From Lachnospiraceae bacterium (GTDB lineage Bacteria > Bacillota_A > Clostridia > Lachnospirales > Lachnospiraceae): a stretch of 9,071 nt of DNA. Position numbers and translations under genes: made by a program. The notes under the pieces were generated by a model. It did not search any database and was not told the origin of the DNA. It saw only the letters and a list, made by a program, of their open reading frames with translations. Below are positions 1 to 6,531 of the stretch, in pieces. Location: the NCBI GenBank assembly GCA_017416055.1, contig JAFQDI010000189.1, positions 1-9,071 on the forward strand. Direction: 5' to 3'. Positions within the stretch are counted from its first letter, which is position 1, and every line of letters begins with the position of its first letter.

Positions 1-295
1 ATGATTGAGGTCAACGCCTTCTTTCTCAAAAATCACCTTATTGATATTATTAAAGATTGTTTCAATCTGATCTCCCAGAACTTCATTGATGAAATAGCCA
101 AAGGTGCGATAGGATGGTTTTTGATGATCCATCAGATACATGTTCCGGGATGTTTTTCAGATACTGTTCTAAGTTGACCTCCTCCATCAATTCGTCAAAC
201 GTGAAAACCGGATCACAAATATTTAAATAATCCGAAAAAAACAGTGGCAAAATTCCTTGTTTTGGTGTAGAATAGTGAGTGGTTAAATTTTTCAT
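1..295 (-). pseudogene. Broken IS1182-type transposase, 5' part, cut by the window edge
   Basis: From the ATG at 295 the reading frame gives an N-terminus (MKNLTTHYSTPKQGILPLF...) that I recognise as the start of IS1182-family transposases common in Clostridia. The frame stays transposase-like for about 53 residues, up to NIPEH, then runs to a stop at about 83-85 through unrelated residues. One nucleotide away, another frame reads MYLMDHQKPSYRTFGYF and stays open to base 1. That sequence is also typical of the family but normally lies some tens of residues further downstream. The copy has therefore lost an internal segment, which put the two halves out of frame. The catalytic region lies beyond the left edge, so its state is unknown. 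The fragment is AT-richer than its neighbours, as expected of a mobile element. No terminal inverted repeat or target duplication could be identified. Family assignment is from recognition of motifs, not a search. Confidence 0.85.
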
Positions 296-305
296 TGGTA
301 AGAAA

Positions 306-314
306 ATTATACCA
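306..314 (-). promoter_or_regulatory. Extended -10 promoter of the transposase remnant, near-leaderless
   Basis: Read on the minus strand this is TGG followed by a perfect TATAAT. Only 10 bases separate the -10 box from the ATG at 295, so initiation about 7 bases downstream would place the start codon within about 5 bases of the RNA 5' end. No Shine-Dalgarno sequence fits in that gap. There is no good -35 box 17 bases upstream, because that stretch lies in the hairpin loop at 329-344. The TG extension may compensate. Confidence 0.5.
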
Positions 315-315
315 C

Positions 316-355
316 AAAAAAGGACTTCCGGCTCATATGAGTTAGAAGTCCTTTT
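316..355 (-). terminator. Rho-independent terminator, probably of the HerA-like ATPase gene
   Basis: The arms AAAAGGACTTC (318-328) and GAAGTCCTTTT (345-355) pair perfectly over 11 bp around a 16-base loop. The loop itself contains the palindrome CTCATATGAG (332-341). On the minus strand the stem is followed by a run of six T (complement of 316-321), the classic arrangement, about 50 bases after the stop codon of the ATPase gene. The right arm also ends in TTTT on the plus strand, so the hairpin could work in both directions. It sits 20 bases from the transposase start codon, so it may instead belong to the insertion element as a block against read-in transcription. The sequence alone does not decide. 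Confidence 0.8.
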
Positions 356-403
356 GCTTTTTCAGAGACTATGTTTTTTCACGGCCCCTTGAGGAACCAA
401 CGT

Positions 404-1993
404 TTACTTCCAATTCCCGAACAATCCTCTGGTGATGCTCTTGCCCAATTCCCGCCCGATGGTGTTCAGGGCCGATCCCAGCAGTTTATTCGCCTGCTTC
501 TCGATATTTTTTTGGCGGCGCTCCCGTGCTTTTTCTCTGGCCGCCTCTTCCTTTGCAAGTTGGCGTTCGTACGCCTTTTGTGCAGCCAGTTCCTCCTTTT
601 GACGCTGCTTTTCGGCAGCGGCTTTCTGCTTTTCCAGCTCTTTGATGCGTTTCTCCAGTTCCTCCTGCTCGGAAGCCACTCTGGCGGCCTCCGCAGCAGC
701 CTTCTCATCCGCAGCCTTTTTGGAAACCAGCAGTTCGTATGCGGAATCGCGATCCAGTGTCTCGCGATACAGTCTCTCATAAATGCTCTCGGAAATCATG
801 CGGTTCACGGTTTCGTCATCTGCAGGCTTCATCAGGCTCTGAGGCGGCAGAATGAATGCGCGCTCCACGATACCGGGTACACCGCGATCATCAAGGAAGG
901 AGACCAGTGCTTCGCCGACGCCCATCTCGCAGATCACGTCCTCCGTCTTGAACGCGGGGTTCGGGCGGAAGGTCTGAGCTGCGGTGCGAACCGCCTTCTG
1001 CTCGGCGGGAGTGTAGGCGCGAAGCGCATGCTGAACGCGGTTGGAGAGCTGAGCGAGGACCTCATCCGGGATATCGCTGGGGCTCTGGGAGATGAAATAC
1101 ACACCGACGCCTTTAGAACGGATAAGTTTTACTACCTGAGTTACCTTGGATAACAGAGCTTTCGGGGCGTCGTTGAACAAAAGATGGGCCTCGTCGAAGA
1201 AAAAGACCATCTTCGGCTTGTCCAGATCACCCGCCTCGGGAAGCTGCTCGAACAGCTCGGACAGCATCCACAACAGGAAGGTGGAGTACAGAATCGGGCT
1301 GTTGATCAGTTTCGTGCTGTTCAGAATGTTGATATATCCACGGCCGCTTTCGTCGGTTTTGATCCAGTCGTGAATATTCAGTGCGGGCTCGCCGAAGAAA
1401 ACATCTCCGCCCTGGTCTTCCAGCGCAATGAGTGCTCGCTGGATGGCGCCGATACTCTGCGCGGACATATTGCCGTACTCTGTGGTGAACTCTGCGCGGT
1501 GCTCTGCGCAATACTGAAGCATCGCACGCAGGTCCTTCATATCTAAGAGAAGAAGTCCGTTGTCATCTGCGATGCGGAATACGATATTCAAAACTCCGGT
1601 CTGAACTTCTGTCAGTTCCAACAGACGGGCCAGAAGGATAGGCCCCATGTCGGAAATCGTGATGCGGACGGGGTGTCCTTTTTCGCCGAAAATGTCCCAA
1701 AAGCGGGTAGGAAAACCGGTATAACTCCAGTTTTCGATACCAAATCTTGCGATGCGCTCCTGCATCTTCGGGCTGTCCATGCCGGGCATGCACATACCGG
1801 AGATGTCTCCTTTTACATCAGACAGAAAAACCGGCACGCCTAAAGCGGAAAAAGATTCGGCGATTACCTTTAGTGTGGTAGTCTTACCGGTGCCGGTAGC
1901 GCCGGCGATCAGTCCGTGGCGATTGGCCATGGACGGGCAAATGCAAACAGGCTTGTCGCTGTGGGCAATCCAGAGGGAATCATTTGTATACAT
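404..1993 (-). CDS. HerA/YjgR-type ATPase (DUF853 family), 529 aa
   Basis: This is a P-loop ATPase of the HerA-FtsK superfamily, DUF853/HerA C-terminal branch, related to E. coli YjgR. The N-terminus has the family layout: a short lead-in, the Walker A motif GATGTGKT at residues 31-38 and the following [11 protein letters not shown] at 57-67. Walker B is MVFFFDEAH at 262-270. A conserved polar motif, ISQSPSDIP, lies at 301-309, and an arginine-bearing segment, [14 protein letters not shown], at 316-329. Residues about 427-503 are an Ala/Glu/Lys/Arg-rich predicted coiled coil, followed by a hydrophobic/glycine tail ending in GNWK; such a tail is usual in this family. Length is normal and all nucleotide-binding motifs are intact. 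The start is set by GGAG six bases before the ATG. HerA proteins proper act with the NurA nuclease in DNA end processing in archaea, but the cellular role of the YjgR branch is not established. No nurA-like gene is nearby. It is transcribed alone, away from the plus-strand genes. Confidence 0.93.
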   Translation of the reverse strand: MYTNDSLWIAHSDKPVCICPSMANRHGLIAGATGTGKTTTLKVIAESFSALGVPVFLSDVKGDISGMCMPGMDSPKMQERIARFGIENWSYTGFPTRFWDIFGEKGHPVRITISDMGPILLARLLELTEVQTGVLNIVFRIADDNGLLLLDMKDLRAMLQYCAEHRAEFTTEYGNMSAQSIGAIQRALIALEDQGGDVFFGEPALNIHDWIKTDESGRGYINILNSTKLINSPILYSTFLLWMLSELFEQLPEAGDLDKPKMVFFFDEAHLLFNDAPKALLSKVTQVVKLIRSKGVGVYFISQSPSDIPDEVLAQLSNRVQHALRAYTPAEQKAVRTAAQTFRPNPAFKTEDVICEMGVGEALVSFLDDRGVPGIVERAFILPPQSLMKPADDETVNRMISESIYERLYRETLDRDSAYELLVSKKAADEKAAAEAARVASEQEELEKRIKELEKQKAAAEKQRQKEELAAQKAYERQLAKEEAAREKARERRQKNIEKQANKLLGSALNTIGRELGKSITRGLFGNWK

Positions 1994-2084
1994 AAAAGCT
2001 CCATTTCTGCCGCGCGTAGCGTTAGATCCGGCGATCCTCCGATCGTGGAATCAGCGGCGGCTGTCGAAAATAGTGATTAATTCA

Positions 2085-2113
2085 AGTTTAGCATATTTCC
2101 GGCCAATCGTAAA
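2085..2113 (-). promoter_or_regulatory. Candidate sigma-A promoter of the HerA-like ATPase gene
   Basis: On the minus strand, TTTACG (complement of 2108-2113) is followed after exactly 17 bases by TAAACT (complement of 2085-2090), preceded by TG one base away as in extended -10 promoters. Each box matches consensus at four of six positions. This would give a leader of about 85 bases before the ATG at 1993. One copy of the ATTCAAGTTT repeat overlaps the -10 box. Confidence 0.45.
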
Positions 2114-2154
2114 GCGGTCATATTCAAGTTTCCGGATTCATAGAATGGAACATG

Positions 2155-2160
2155 AGGAGG
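2155..2160 (+). promoter_or_regulatory. Shine-Dalgarno AGGAGG that fixes the start at 2170
   Basis: A perfect AGGAGG lies 9 bases before the ATG at 2170. An in-frame ATG at 2152 directly precedes this site and has no ribosome binding site of its own, so the longer reading (six extra residues) is unlikely. Confidence 0.8.
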
Positions 2161-2169
2161 GCGGAAACC

Positions 2170-3177
2170 ATGGCTGATTTTACGAGATTTATTTCTTATC
2201 TGTATGACTATAAACAGAACACTCGCAGCCGCAATCTCGGGTTTGCGAAAGTGGAGGTGCGGCAGGGAATGTGCCGCATCGGAATCAATTTAAATCACGG
2301 ACAGGTTTTGGGGCGGGACATGACACTTTACGGATACGTCTGCGAGGGGGAAGGAGTGTATTTGGTTTCTCTTGGGCAGATGGAGAAGGGGAGCCGGGAG
2401 CGGAGATGGAACTTTCCTCTGGATCGATTGTCTGACAGAGGGGTACGGCTGGAGAATCTGTCGGGACTGATTTTGCTCTGTGCAGAGCGGGAAAGTTTTC
2501 TGCTCAGTGTGTGGAATGACGGGCCGTGGAGGGCGGAAGATATTCGCAGAGGAAGGCTTTGGGGGGAGCGATCATTCTTGGAGAATGAGTCAGTCCTACA
2601 GAATGAGCCGGAGTTGCAGAGCGATACATTCCAAGAGAACGACTCGTCCTTGGAGAATGAGTCGGCTCGGCGGAGGGAAACGTTCCAAGAGAACGAATCA
2701 TCCTTAGCGGATGAGCCGTCCCGCGAGGCCGAGTCATCCCAGGAGAGCGAATCAATCTTAAAGAATGACTCCTTCCCACAGAAAGAATCAAGCCAAGAGC
2801 GTGAGTCGTTCCCGCAGAATGATCACACGTATCCAGTCTCCGAGAACTGGCGAAACTTATGCAAACTATTTCCGGCAGCGCGCCCGTTCGAGCCGTCCGC
2901 GTGGGAAGTTTTATGTATTTCTCTGCAGGATATCGGCCGATTGCCTCCGGAGAACTGGGTCTGGGGGAGCAATCATTTTCTGCTCCACGGATTTTATCAG
3001 TATCACCACCTGATCTTGGCCAGACAGCGGAACGAGAATCGAATTTATCTGGGTGTTCCGGGGGAATTTGGAACCAACGAAAAGTTCATGGCAGGGATGT
3101 TCGGCCTGCATCAATTTCAGCGGGAACGCCAAAACAGGGGTGATAAGGGGTATTGGCTGGCACCAATTCGCCTGTGA
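2170..3177 (+). CDS. Hypothetical protein with a central 14-unit hexapeptide repeat, 335 aa
   Basis: I cannot assign a function. There are three parts. Residues 1-134 form a compact region with alternating hydrophobic residues, probably beta-rich (RNLGFAKVEVRQGMCRIGI; YGYVCEGEGVYLVSLGQ). Residues 135-218 are a hydrophilic repeat tract, described as its own feature. Residues 219-335 form a second conserved-looking domain, with W226, the segment IGRLPPENWVWGSNHFLLHG, then LGVPGEF and MAGMFGLHQF. The N- and C-terminal domains resemble a hypothetical family I associate with Lachnospiraceae genomes, perhaps DUF6128, but that label is from memory and uncertain. No signal peptide or membrane helix is visible, so a cytoplasmic location is likely. 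The repeats act as an acidic linker between the two folded parts. The start is set by the AGGAGG at 2155. The gene is followed after 40 bases by the yyaC-like gene with no terminator between them, suggesting co-transcription. Confidence 0.8.
   Translation: MADFTRFISYLYDYKQNTRSRNLGFAKVEVRQGMCRIGINLNHGQVLGRDMTLYGYVCEGEGVYLVSLGQMEKGSRERRWNFPLDRLSDRGVRLENLSGLILLCAERESFLLSVWNDGPWRAEDIRRGRLWGERSFLENESVLQNEPELQSDTFQENDSSLENESARRRETFQENESSLADEPSREAESSQESESILKNDSFPQKESSQERESFPQNDHTYPVSENWRNLCKLFPAARPFEPSAWEVLCISLQDIGRLPPENWVWGSNHFLLHGFYQYHHLILARQRNENRIYLGVPGEFGTNEKFMAGMFGLHQFQRERQNRGDKGYWLAPIRL
2572..2823 (+). repeat. Degenerate 18-bp tandem repeat, 14 units, coding for hexapeptides
   Basis: The tract divides without gaps into 14 units of 18 bases, each coding for six residues of the pattern [S/T/P]-x-x-[E/Q]-x-[E/D]. 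Examples are SFLENE, SVLQNE, SSLENE, TFQEND, TFQENE, SSQESE and SFPQND. In 13 of 14 units position 6 is E or D with position 1 S, T or P; the remaining unit pattern (SARRRE) also keeps S and E at the ends. Position 4 is usually E or Q, less often R, A or K. The phase is exact from codon 135 to codon 218. At DNA level the units have diverged but keep blocks such as TTCCAAGAGAACGA (two copies) and TTGGAGAATGAGTC (two copies). Confidence 0.9.
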
Positions 3178-3217
3178 ATAGACAATGCGAAAAAGGGAAC
3201 ACTGGTAGCATAGGTCT

Positions 3218-3886
3218 GTGGCTTTGCCGAAACGAGGAAAGCAATCTGAAGACAGACCGGCCGATTGGCAGGCGGTGACGAGTGTGGGAGAAAAGCGATA
3301 TTATCATTGGGCGGGCAGAAATTTTTCGTCGGAGATTTTCGGTTCTCAGTTGGTGTCATTGATTCGTGAAGTTAGAGAAAGAACTGGGAAAACGAAGGTG
3401 ATTTACCTGTGTATCGGCAGCGATCGCTCCACCGGGGACAGTCTCGGACCGCTGGTGGGGCATCAGCTCTGCCGTGCGCTTCCGGAGGCATCCATGCTGT
3501 CTTCGCTCTTTTGTCTGAATGCGTCACAGCCGCTGGTATTGGGAACATTGAAAGAACCGGTTCATGCGATTAATCTCAAAAAGACCATGGAGCTGATCCG
3601 GCGATTCCACCGGAACGCTCTGGTGGTCGCAGTGGATGCATCGGTGGGAAGCGAGAGAAATGTGGGAGGAATCACGTTGGGGGTGGGCTCCATTCGTCCC
3701 GGAATGGGTGTGCAGAAAAAATTGGGCGAGGTGGGTGACATCTATATTACCGGAGTTGTCCATGGGGGTGAGCGGCTGGAGCCGGAAACACTGCAGAGCA
3801 CGAGGCTTTCCCTGGTCATGGAGTTGGCTGAGTGTATTTCTGCGGGGATTGTCGAAACATTTTGTGGTGAAGGTGCGCTCGTTTGA
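3218..3886 (+). CDS. yyaC: YyaC-like sporulation protein (DUF1256), 222 aa
   Basis: The protein matches the YyaC family found across endospore formers. Key segments are IGSDRSTGDSLGPLVG (66-81), AVDASVG (138-144) and the run PGMGV...LGEVGDIYITGVV (161-181). The D-S-L-G-P segment resembles the aspartate-bearing region of the germination protease GPR, and a relation to that peptidase fold has been inferred for the family; whether this protein cleaves anything is unknown. No signal peptide or membrane helix is seen. Known family members are about 190-205 aa, so the N-terminal 25 or so residues may be extra. The start is uncertain: GTG at 3218 has a poor ribosome binding site, TTG at 3224 has AGGT 8 bases upstream, and GTG at 3284 follows GGCGGTGA and would begin just before the conserved RYYHW region. 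An in-frame stop at 3206 rules out earlier starts. The family points to a spore-forming host and to possible sporulation control of this part of the operon. Confidence 0.9.
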   Translation: MALPKRGKQSEDRPADWQAVTSVGEKRYYHWAGRNFSSEIFGSQLVSLIREVRERTGKTKVIYLCIGSDRSTGDSLGPLVGHQLCRALPEASMLSSLFCLNASQPLVLGTLKEPVHAINLKKTMELIRRFHRNALVVAVDASVGSERNVGGITLGVGSIRPGMGVQKKLGEVGDIYITGVVHGGERLEPETLQSTRLSLVMELAECISAGIVETFCGEGALV

Positions 3887-3906
3887 CAAAAAGCGGGTTT
3901 CCACTG

Positions 3907-3915
3907 TGCTATGAT
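3907..3915 (+). promoter_or_regulatory. Candidate extended -10 promoter before the LysM gene
   Basis: TGC followed by TATGAT (five of six matches) at 3910-3915. A perfect TTGACA lies at 3883-3888, overlapping the stop codon of the preceding gene, but the spacer is 21 bases, longer than the usual 16-18. The TG extension may allow weak use without that -35 box. A start near 3922 would leave a leader of about 27 bases before the TTG start codon. Confidence 0.4.
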
Positions 3916-3948
3916 GAGGCAAACAGCTTGGCATAGGGGGAATGAGCG

Positions 3949-5118
3949 TTGGAAAATCAAGAGAAAGTGATGAGAGCGATTCCGAAGAATGTTCGTCAGA
4001 TCGGTGATCTGGACGGCGATCTTCGATTGTATGTGGAAGATTATGTAAATACATTTATCCGAAAATGTGCGAGAACAGATCGGCTGGTGCTGGGGGCACT
4101 GGTGGGAGACTGGTATATGCAGGATGGAAAAGAGTATCTGTTTGTGGAAGGTGCGGTGCAGGCAGATGAATACGAGGTGGTGGATGGCCGCATCCACATG
4201 ACAGACGAGTCATGGAGCGGAATCTATGGAAAACTCGGTGAGTTTTTTGAAGGAAGATCCATCTGCGGCTGGTTTTTGTGCGGAGGAGAGACGGTGGAGT
4301 GTGACGTGGGAATGCTTCGAGGGTTCATGTACGAAAACATCGGCCACGAGAAACGCGCGCTGGTACTCTGCGATGTGGAGATGGATGAGGAAGCGTTTTT
4401 CGTGTACGATCGGGATTTTATCCGGGAACAGTCCGGCTATTACCTGTTCTATGAGCGCAATGAATCGATGCAATCCTACATGGTGACCACCAGCGTTGCG
4501 GTGCGTACCGACCCGGTAGCGGTGGATGCGGCGCGCATGGTGCGGACAAGAAGGGTGGAACCGAGAGAAATTCCGGTGCAGCAGGGTGGTTATTCTATGA
4601 TGTCGGCGGCTGCGATGGTTGTCGGCGTAATCGCGCTGGCGTTTGGTATTGTTACCATGAACCATTATGAACAGCTAAAGCAGATGAAGTCGGTTTTGAC
4701 CAATCTAACCGGAGCCTTTTTGGGCAATGGAGAAACGGATGCGGAGACCGATGATGAAGCGGGGAACGCAAGCACGGAGAGCACAGAGACGGGTGGACTG
4801 ATTATAGAGGACGTAGAAGGCGGTGTGAGCCCGGAGGAGAGCGATCCGGAGCCATCGGAATCTTCCGGAGAGGGACAGACTGATGAAGAGATGGGAGCGG
4901 TGTCCGGAACAGAGGTTATGGATGACAAAACCGAAGAAGAGACTGTGGATGCCCCGGGGTATTATACATATATTGTAAAAGAGGGGGACACGTTGGTGTC
5001 GATTTGTTGGTCTGTTTACGGAAGCAGGGACGATGAAATCATCCGACGAATCTGTGAGATCAATCAGATCAGCGATAAAGATCACATATATGCGGGCCAA
5101 GAGCTTTTGATTCCTTGA
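3949..5118 (+). CDS. Membrane protein: degenerate MPN/JAMM-like domain, one TM helix, C-terminal LysM, 389 aa
   Basis: Residues about 8-170 look like an MPN/JAMM (Mov34-type) fold: LVLGALVGDWY near 46-56, an acidic residue in LFVEGAV at 64-70, then ICGWFLCGG at 105-113 where active enzymes carry a G-W-Y-H-x-H-P motif, and ALVLCDVEMDEEAFFVYD at 137-154. The two zinc-binding histidines are absent, so metalloprotease activity is not expected. Residues about 216-237 form one membrane helix, preceded by a basic stretch (RTRRVEPRE), which predicts the N-terminus inside and the C-terminus outside. A Glu/Ser/Thr-rich acidic linker (about 261-336) leads to a LysM domain at about 339-389, with YIVKEGDTL near its start and YAGQELLIP at the end. 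LysM binds N-acetylglucosamine-containing glycans such as peptidoglycan. The start is TTG, set by AGGGGGA at 3935-3941, seven bases upstream. The LysM and membrane calls are firm; the MPN call is inference from motif order. Confidence 0.85.
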   Translation: MENQEKVMRAIPKNVRQIGDLDGDLRLYVEDYVNTFIRKCARTDRLVLGALVGDWYMQDGKEYLFVEGAVQADEYEVVDGRIHMTDESWSGIYGKLGEFFEGRSICGWFLCGGETVECDVGMLRGFMYENIGHEKRALVLCDVEMDEEAFFVYDRDFIREQSGYYLFYERNESMQSYMVTTSVAVRTDPVAVDAARMVRTRRVEPREIPVQQGGYSMMSAAAMVVGVIALAFGIVTMNHYEQLKQMKSVLTNLTGAFLGNGETDAETDDEAGNASTESTETGGLIIEDVEGGVSPEESDPEPSESSGEGQTDEEMGAVSGTEVMDDKTEEETVDAPGYYTYIVKEGDTLVSICWSVYGSRDDEIIRRICEINQISDKDHIYAGQELLIP

Positions 5119-5143
5119 AATTCAAAGAAGAGTATGATATAAT
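5115..5143 (+). promoter_or_regulatory. Strong sigma-A promoter before the DUF5711-like gene
   Basis: TTGAAA (5115-5120) is followed after exactly 17 bases by a perfect TATAAT (5138-5143), with TG at 5135-5136 giving an extended -10. The -35 box overlaps the stop codon of the LysM gene (5116-5118). Transcription would start near 5150, about 60 bases before the ATG at 5211. It is the best housekeeping-type promoter in the window. Confidence 0.8.
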
Positions 5144-5210
5144 GTGCGTGTAAGCAATGGGCAGTGCACTGCGAAAGCGAAAAAGATCAACACATAATTT
5201 CGGAGACAAC

Positions 5211-6449
5211 ATGAAACAGACAGACAAAGAACGTGCCCGCCAGAAGGAACAACTTCGTCAGGGCATGACCGTTACACCGGATAAAACTGAAGATGAGGAA
5301 GATATTAAGCTGCGCCGTCATCGCCTCAGAAGGCTCGGACGTTTGGTCTTGATCCTCCTGGTGATCGCGCTGGCTTTTGGTGCGTATACGCTCTGGCAGA
5401 GATATCAGCGCAAGCAGACGTTTGAAAACCATGTTATTTCCTGGGAGAAGGAGATCGTCACCACGACAAAGGATAAGTATCTGGCGTATCGGGACTATTT
5501 GCTTCGTTACAATCGGGACGGTATTTCCTATATTAATGATAAGGGCGAGATTGTCTGGACGCACAGCTACGAGATGCTAGATCCCACCGTAGCGGTCAAC
5601 GGTGATTTTGTGGCGGTGATCGATCGCGGCGGTTATCAGGCATATATCCTGAATGCCGGTGGCTGCACCGGACAGATCACGACGATTCTGCCGATTCACA
5701 AGGTTACGGTGTCCGCAGGAGGGGTGACGGCGATCGTTGTCGAGGATGGTCTGGCGGATAAGGTGTATTTTTACGATCTTTCCGGACGTCAGATTGCAAT
5801 CGAAGTAAAGACGCTGTTGACGGAAGATGGATACACGTTGGATATGGAACTGTCGCCCGACGGACAGCAGTTGGTCACGGCATATGTATATCTGGATCAG
5901 GGAACGATGAAAAATCAAGTGGTATTTCGCAATTTCGGTGAGGAAGGTCAGGAGATGATCGGTCGACTGGTGGGTGGATTCCGCGATTATGAGGGCGAGT
6001 TGTTAGGCCGCGTGACGTTCCTTTCGGATGTCTACGCATGTGCATTTGCACAGGACAGAATCTGCTTTTATTCTCTGAAAAATCGCGTGTCACCGAAGTT
6101 GGTAAAGCGGATTGATTATGACAAGGAGATTTCCAGTGTGTTCTATTCTTCGGATTATGTGGGTGTTATCGCCGATGGAAGGAATTCCGTGTCGAAGAAG
6201 ATCACGGTGTTTGGACAGTCCGGCGAGAAAGTGAGCGAGTTTGAAACCGACTTCGCATATTCCGGCGCGAATTTTTCCGGAGGAAATATTATTCTGTATA
6301 ATAATGTCCGCTGTGTGATTTATAACATACACGGAGAGATCAAATATGAGGCAAATATGGGTACGAATATTGTGTGGGCATCTTGTCTCACTGACCGAAC
6401 GCTGCTTATACTGGACGGACAGACGTTGCGTGCGATCGCGTTACAGTAA
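5211..6449 (+). CDS. DUF5711-like single-pass membrane protein with outer beta-propeller-like domain, 412 aa
   Basis: Residues 1-43 are charged and cytoplasmic, with the basic run KLRRHRLRRLGR. Residues about 44-63 (RLVLILLVIALAFGAYTLWQ) are one membrane helix acting as an uncleaved anchor, which places residues 64-412 outside. The outer part consists of repeated short beta-strand units alternating with turns (for example LRYNRDGISYINDKGEIVWT, VNGDFVAVIDRGGYQAYILN, LSPDGQQLVTAYVYL), the pattern of a WD40/PQQ-like propeller. I recognise the arrangement as the DUF5711 family of Firmicutes; its function is not known. No catalytic motif is visible. The ATG at 5211 is preferred over an in-frame ATG at 5157, because GGAG lies five bases before 5211 and nothing suitable lies before 5157. 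The gene has its own strong promoter and is followed after 82 bases by the nucleotidyltransferase gene without an evident terminator. Confidence 0.85.
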   Translation: MKQTDKERARQKEQLRQGMTVTPDKTEDEEDIKLRRHRLRRLGRLVLILLVIALAFGAYTLWQRYQRKQTFENHVISWEKEIVTTTKDKYLAYRDYLLRYNRDGISYINDKGEIVWTHSYEMLDPTVAVNGDFVAVIDRGGYQAYILNAGGCTGQITTILPIHKVTVSAGGVTAIVVEDGLADKVYFYDLSGRQIAIEVKTLLTEDGYTLDMELSPDGQQLVTAYVYLDQGTMKNQVVFRNFGEEGQEMIGRLVGGFRDYEGELLGRVTFLSDVYACAFAQDRICFYSLKNRVSPKLVKRIDYDKEISSVFYSSDYVGVIADGRNSVSKKITVFGQSGEKVSEFETDFAYSGANFSGGNIILYNNVRCVIYNIHGEIKYEANMGTNIVWASCLTDRTLLILDGQTLRAIALQ

Positions 6450-6531
6450 AGCGAGTTGATCGAAAAACAAAACACAGAATTTACGCGCTCGATGATGCGA
6501 GTGACGATAGATAAATGGAGGACAAAGGAGA

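Noticed and set aside
371..1153. Long plus-strand reading frame (260 codons) opposite the ATPase gene
   Set aside because: It lies opposite the coiled-coil and C-terminal part of a well-supported gene, has Leu/Phe-rich low-complexity sequence that mirrors the Lys/Glu codons on the other strand, and lacks a ribosome binding site.
404..1993. HerA-like ATPase as part of a HerA-NurA or anti-phage defence module
   Set aside because: No nuclease, SIR2-like or other partner gene lies next to it. The sequence matches the solitary DUF853/YjgR type, which is common in bacterial chromosomes.
2504..2791. Minus-strand frame of 95 codons with a striking Arg/Ser/His-rich periodic protein
   Set aside because: Its periodicity is only the mirror of the 18-bp repeat in the plus-strand gene, since a period that is a multiple of three leaves all frames open. 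No independent start signal was seen.
2572..2823. Possible CRISPR array
   Set aside because: The repeats are contiguous 18-bp coding units without spacers and stay in one reading frame, so this is a protein repeat.
3942..4007. Small frame from ATG at 3942, out of phase with the LysM gene, about 21 codons
   Set aside because: The AGGGGGA at 3935-3941 directly abuts this ATG, too close to use, but is well spaced for the TTG at 3949. The short product shows nothing recognisable.
3524..4054. Minus-strand frame of 176 codons overlapping yyaC and the LysM gene
   Set aside because: It spans two genes with clear homology on the plus strand plus their promoter region, and shows no recognisable domain.
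6486..6503. Small inverted repeat CGCTCG / CGAGTG before the nucleotidyltransferase gene
   Set aside because: The stem is only about six pairs with one wobble and no T tract, so it is not convincing as a terminator or operator.
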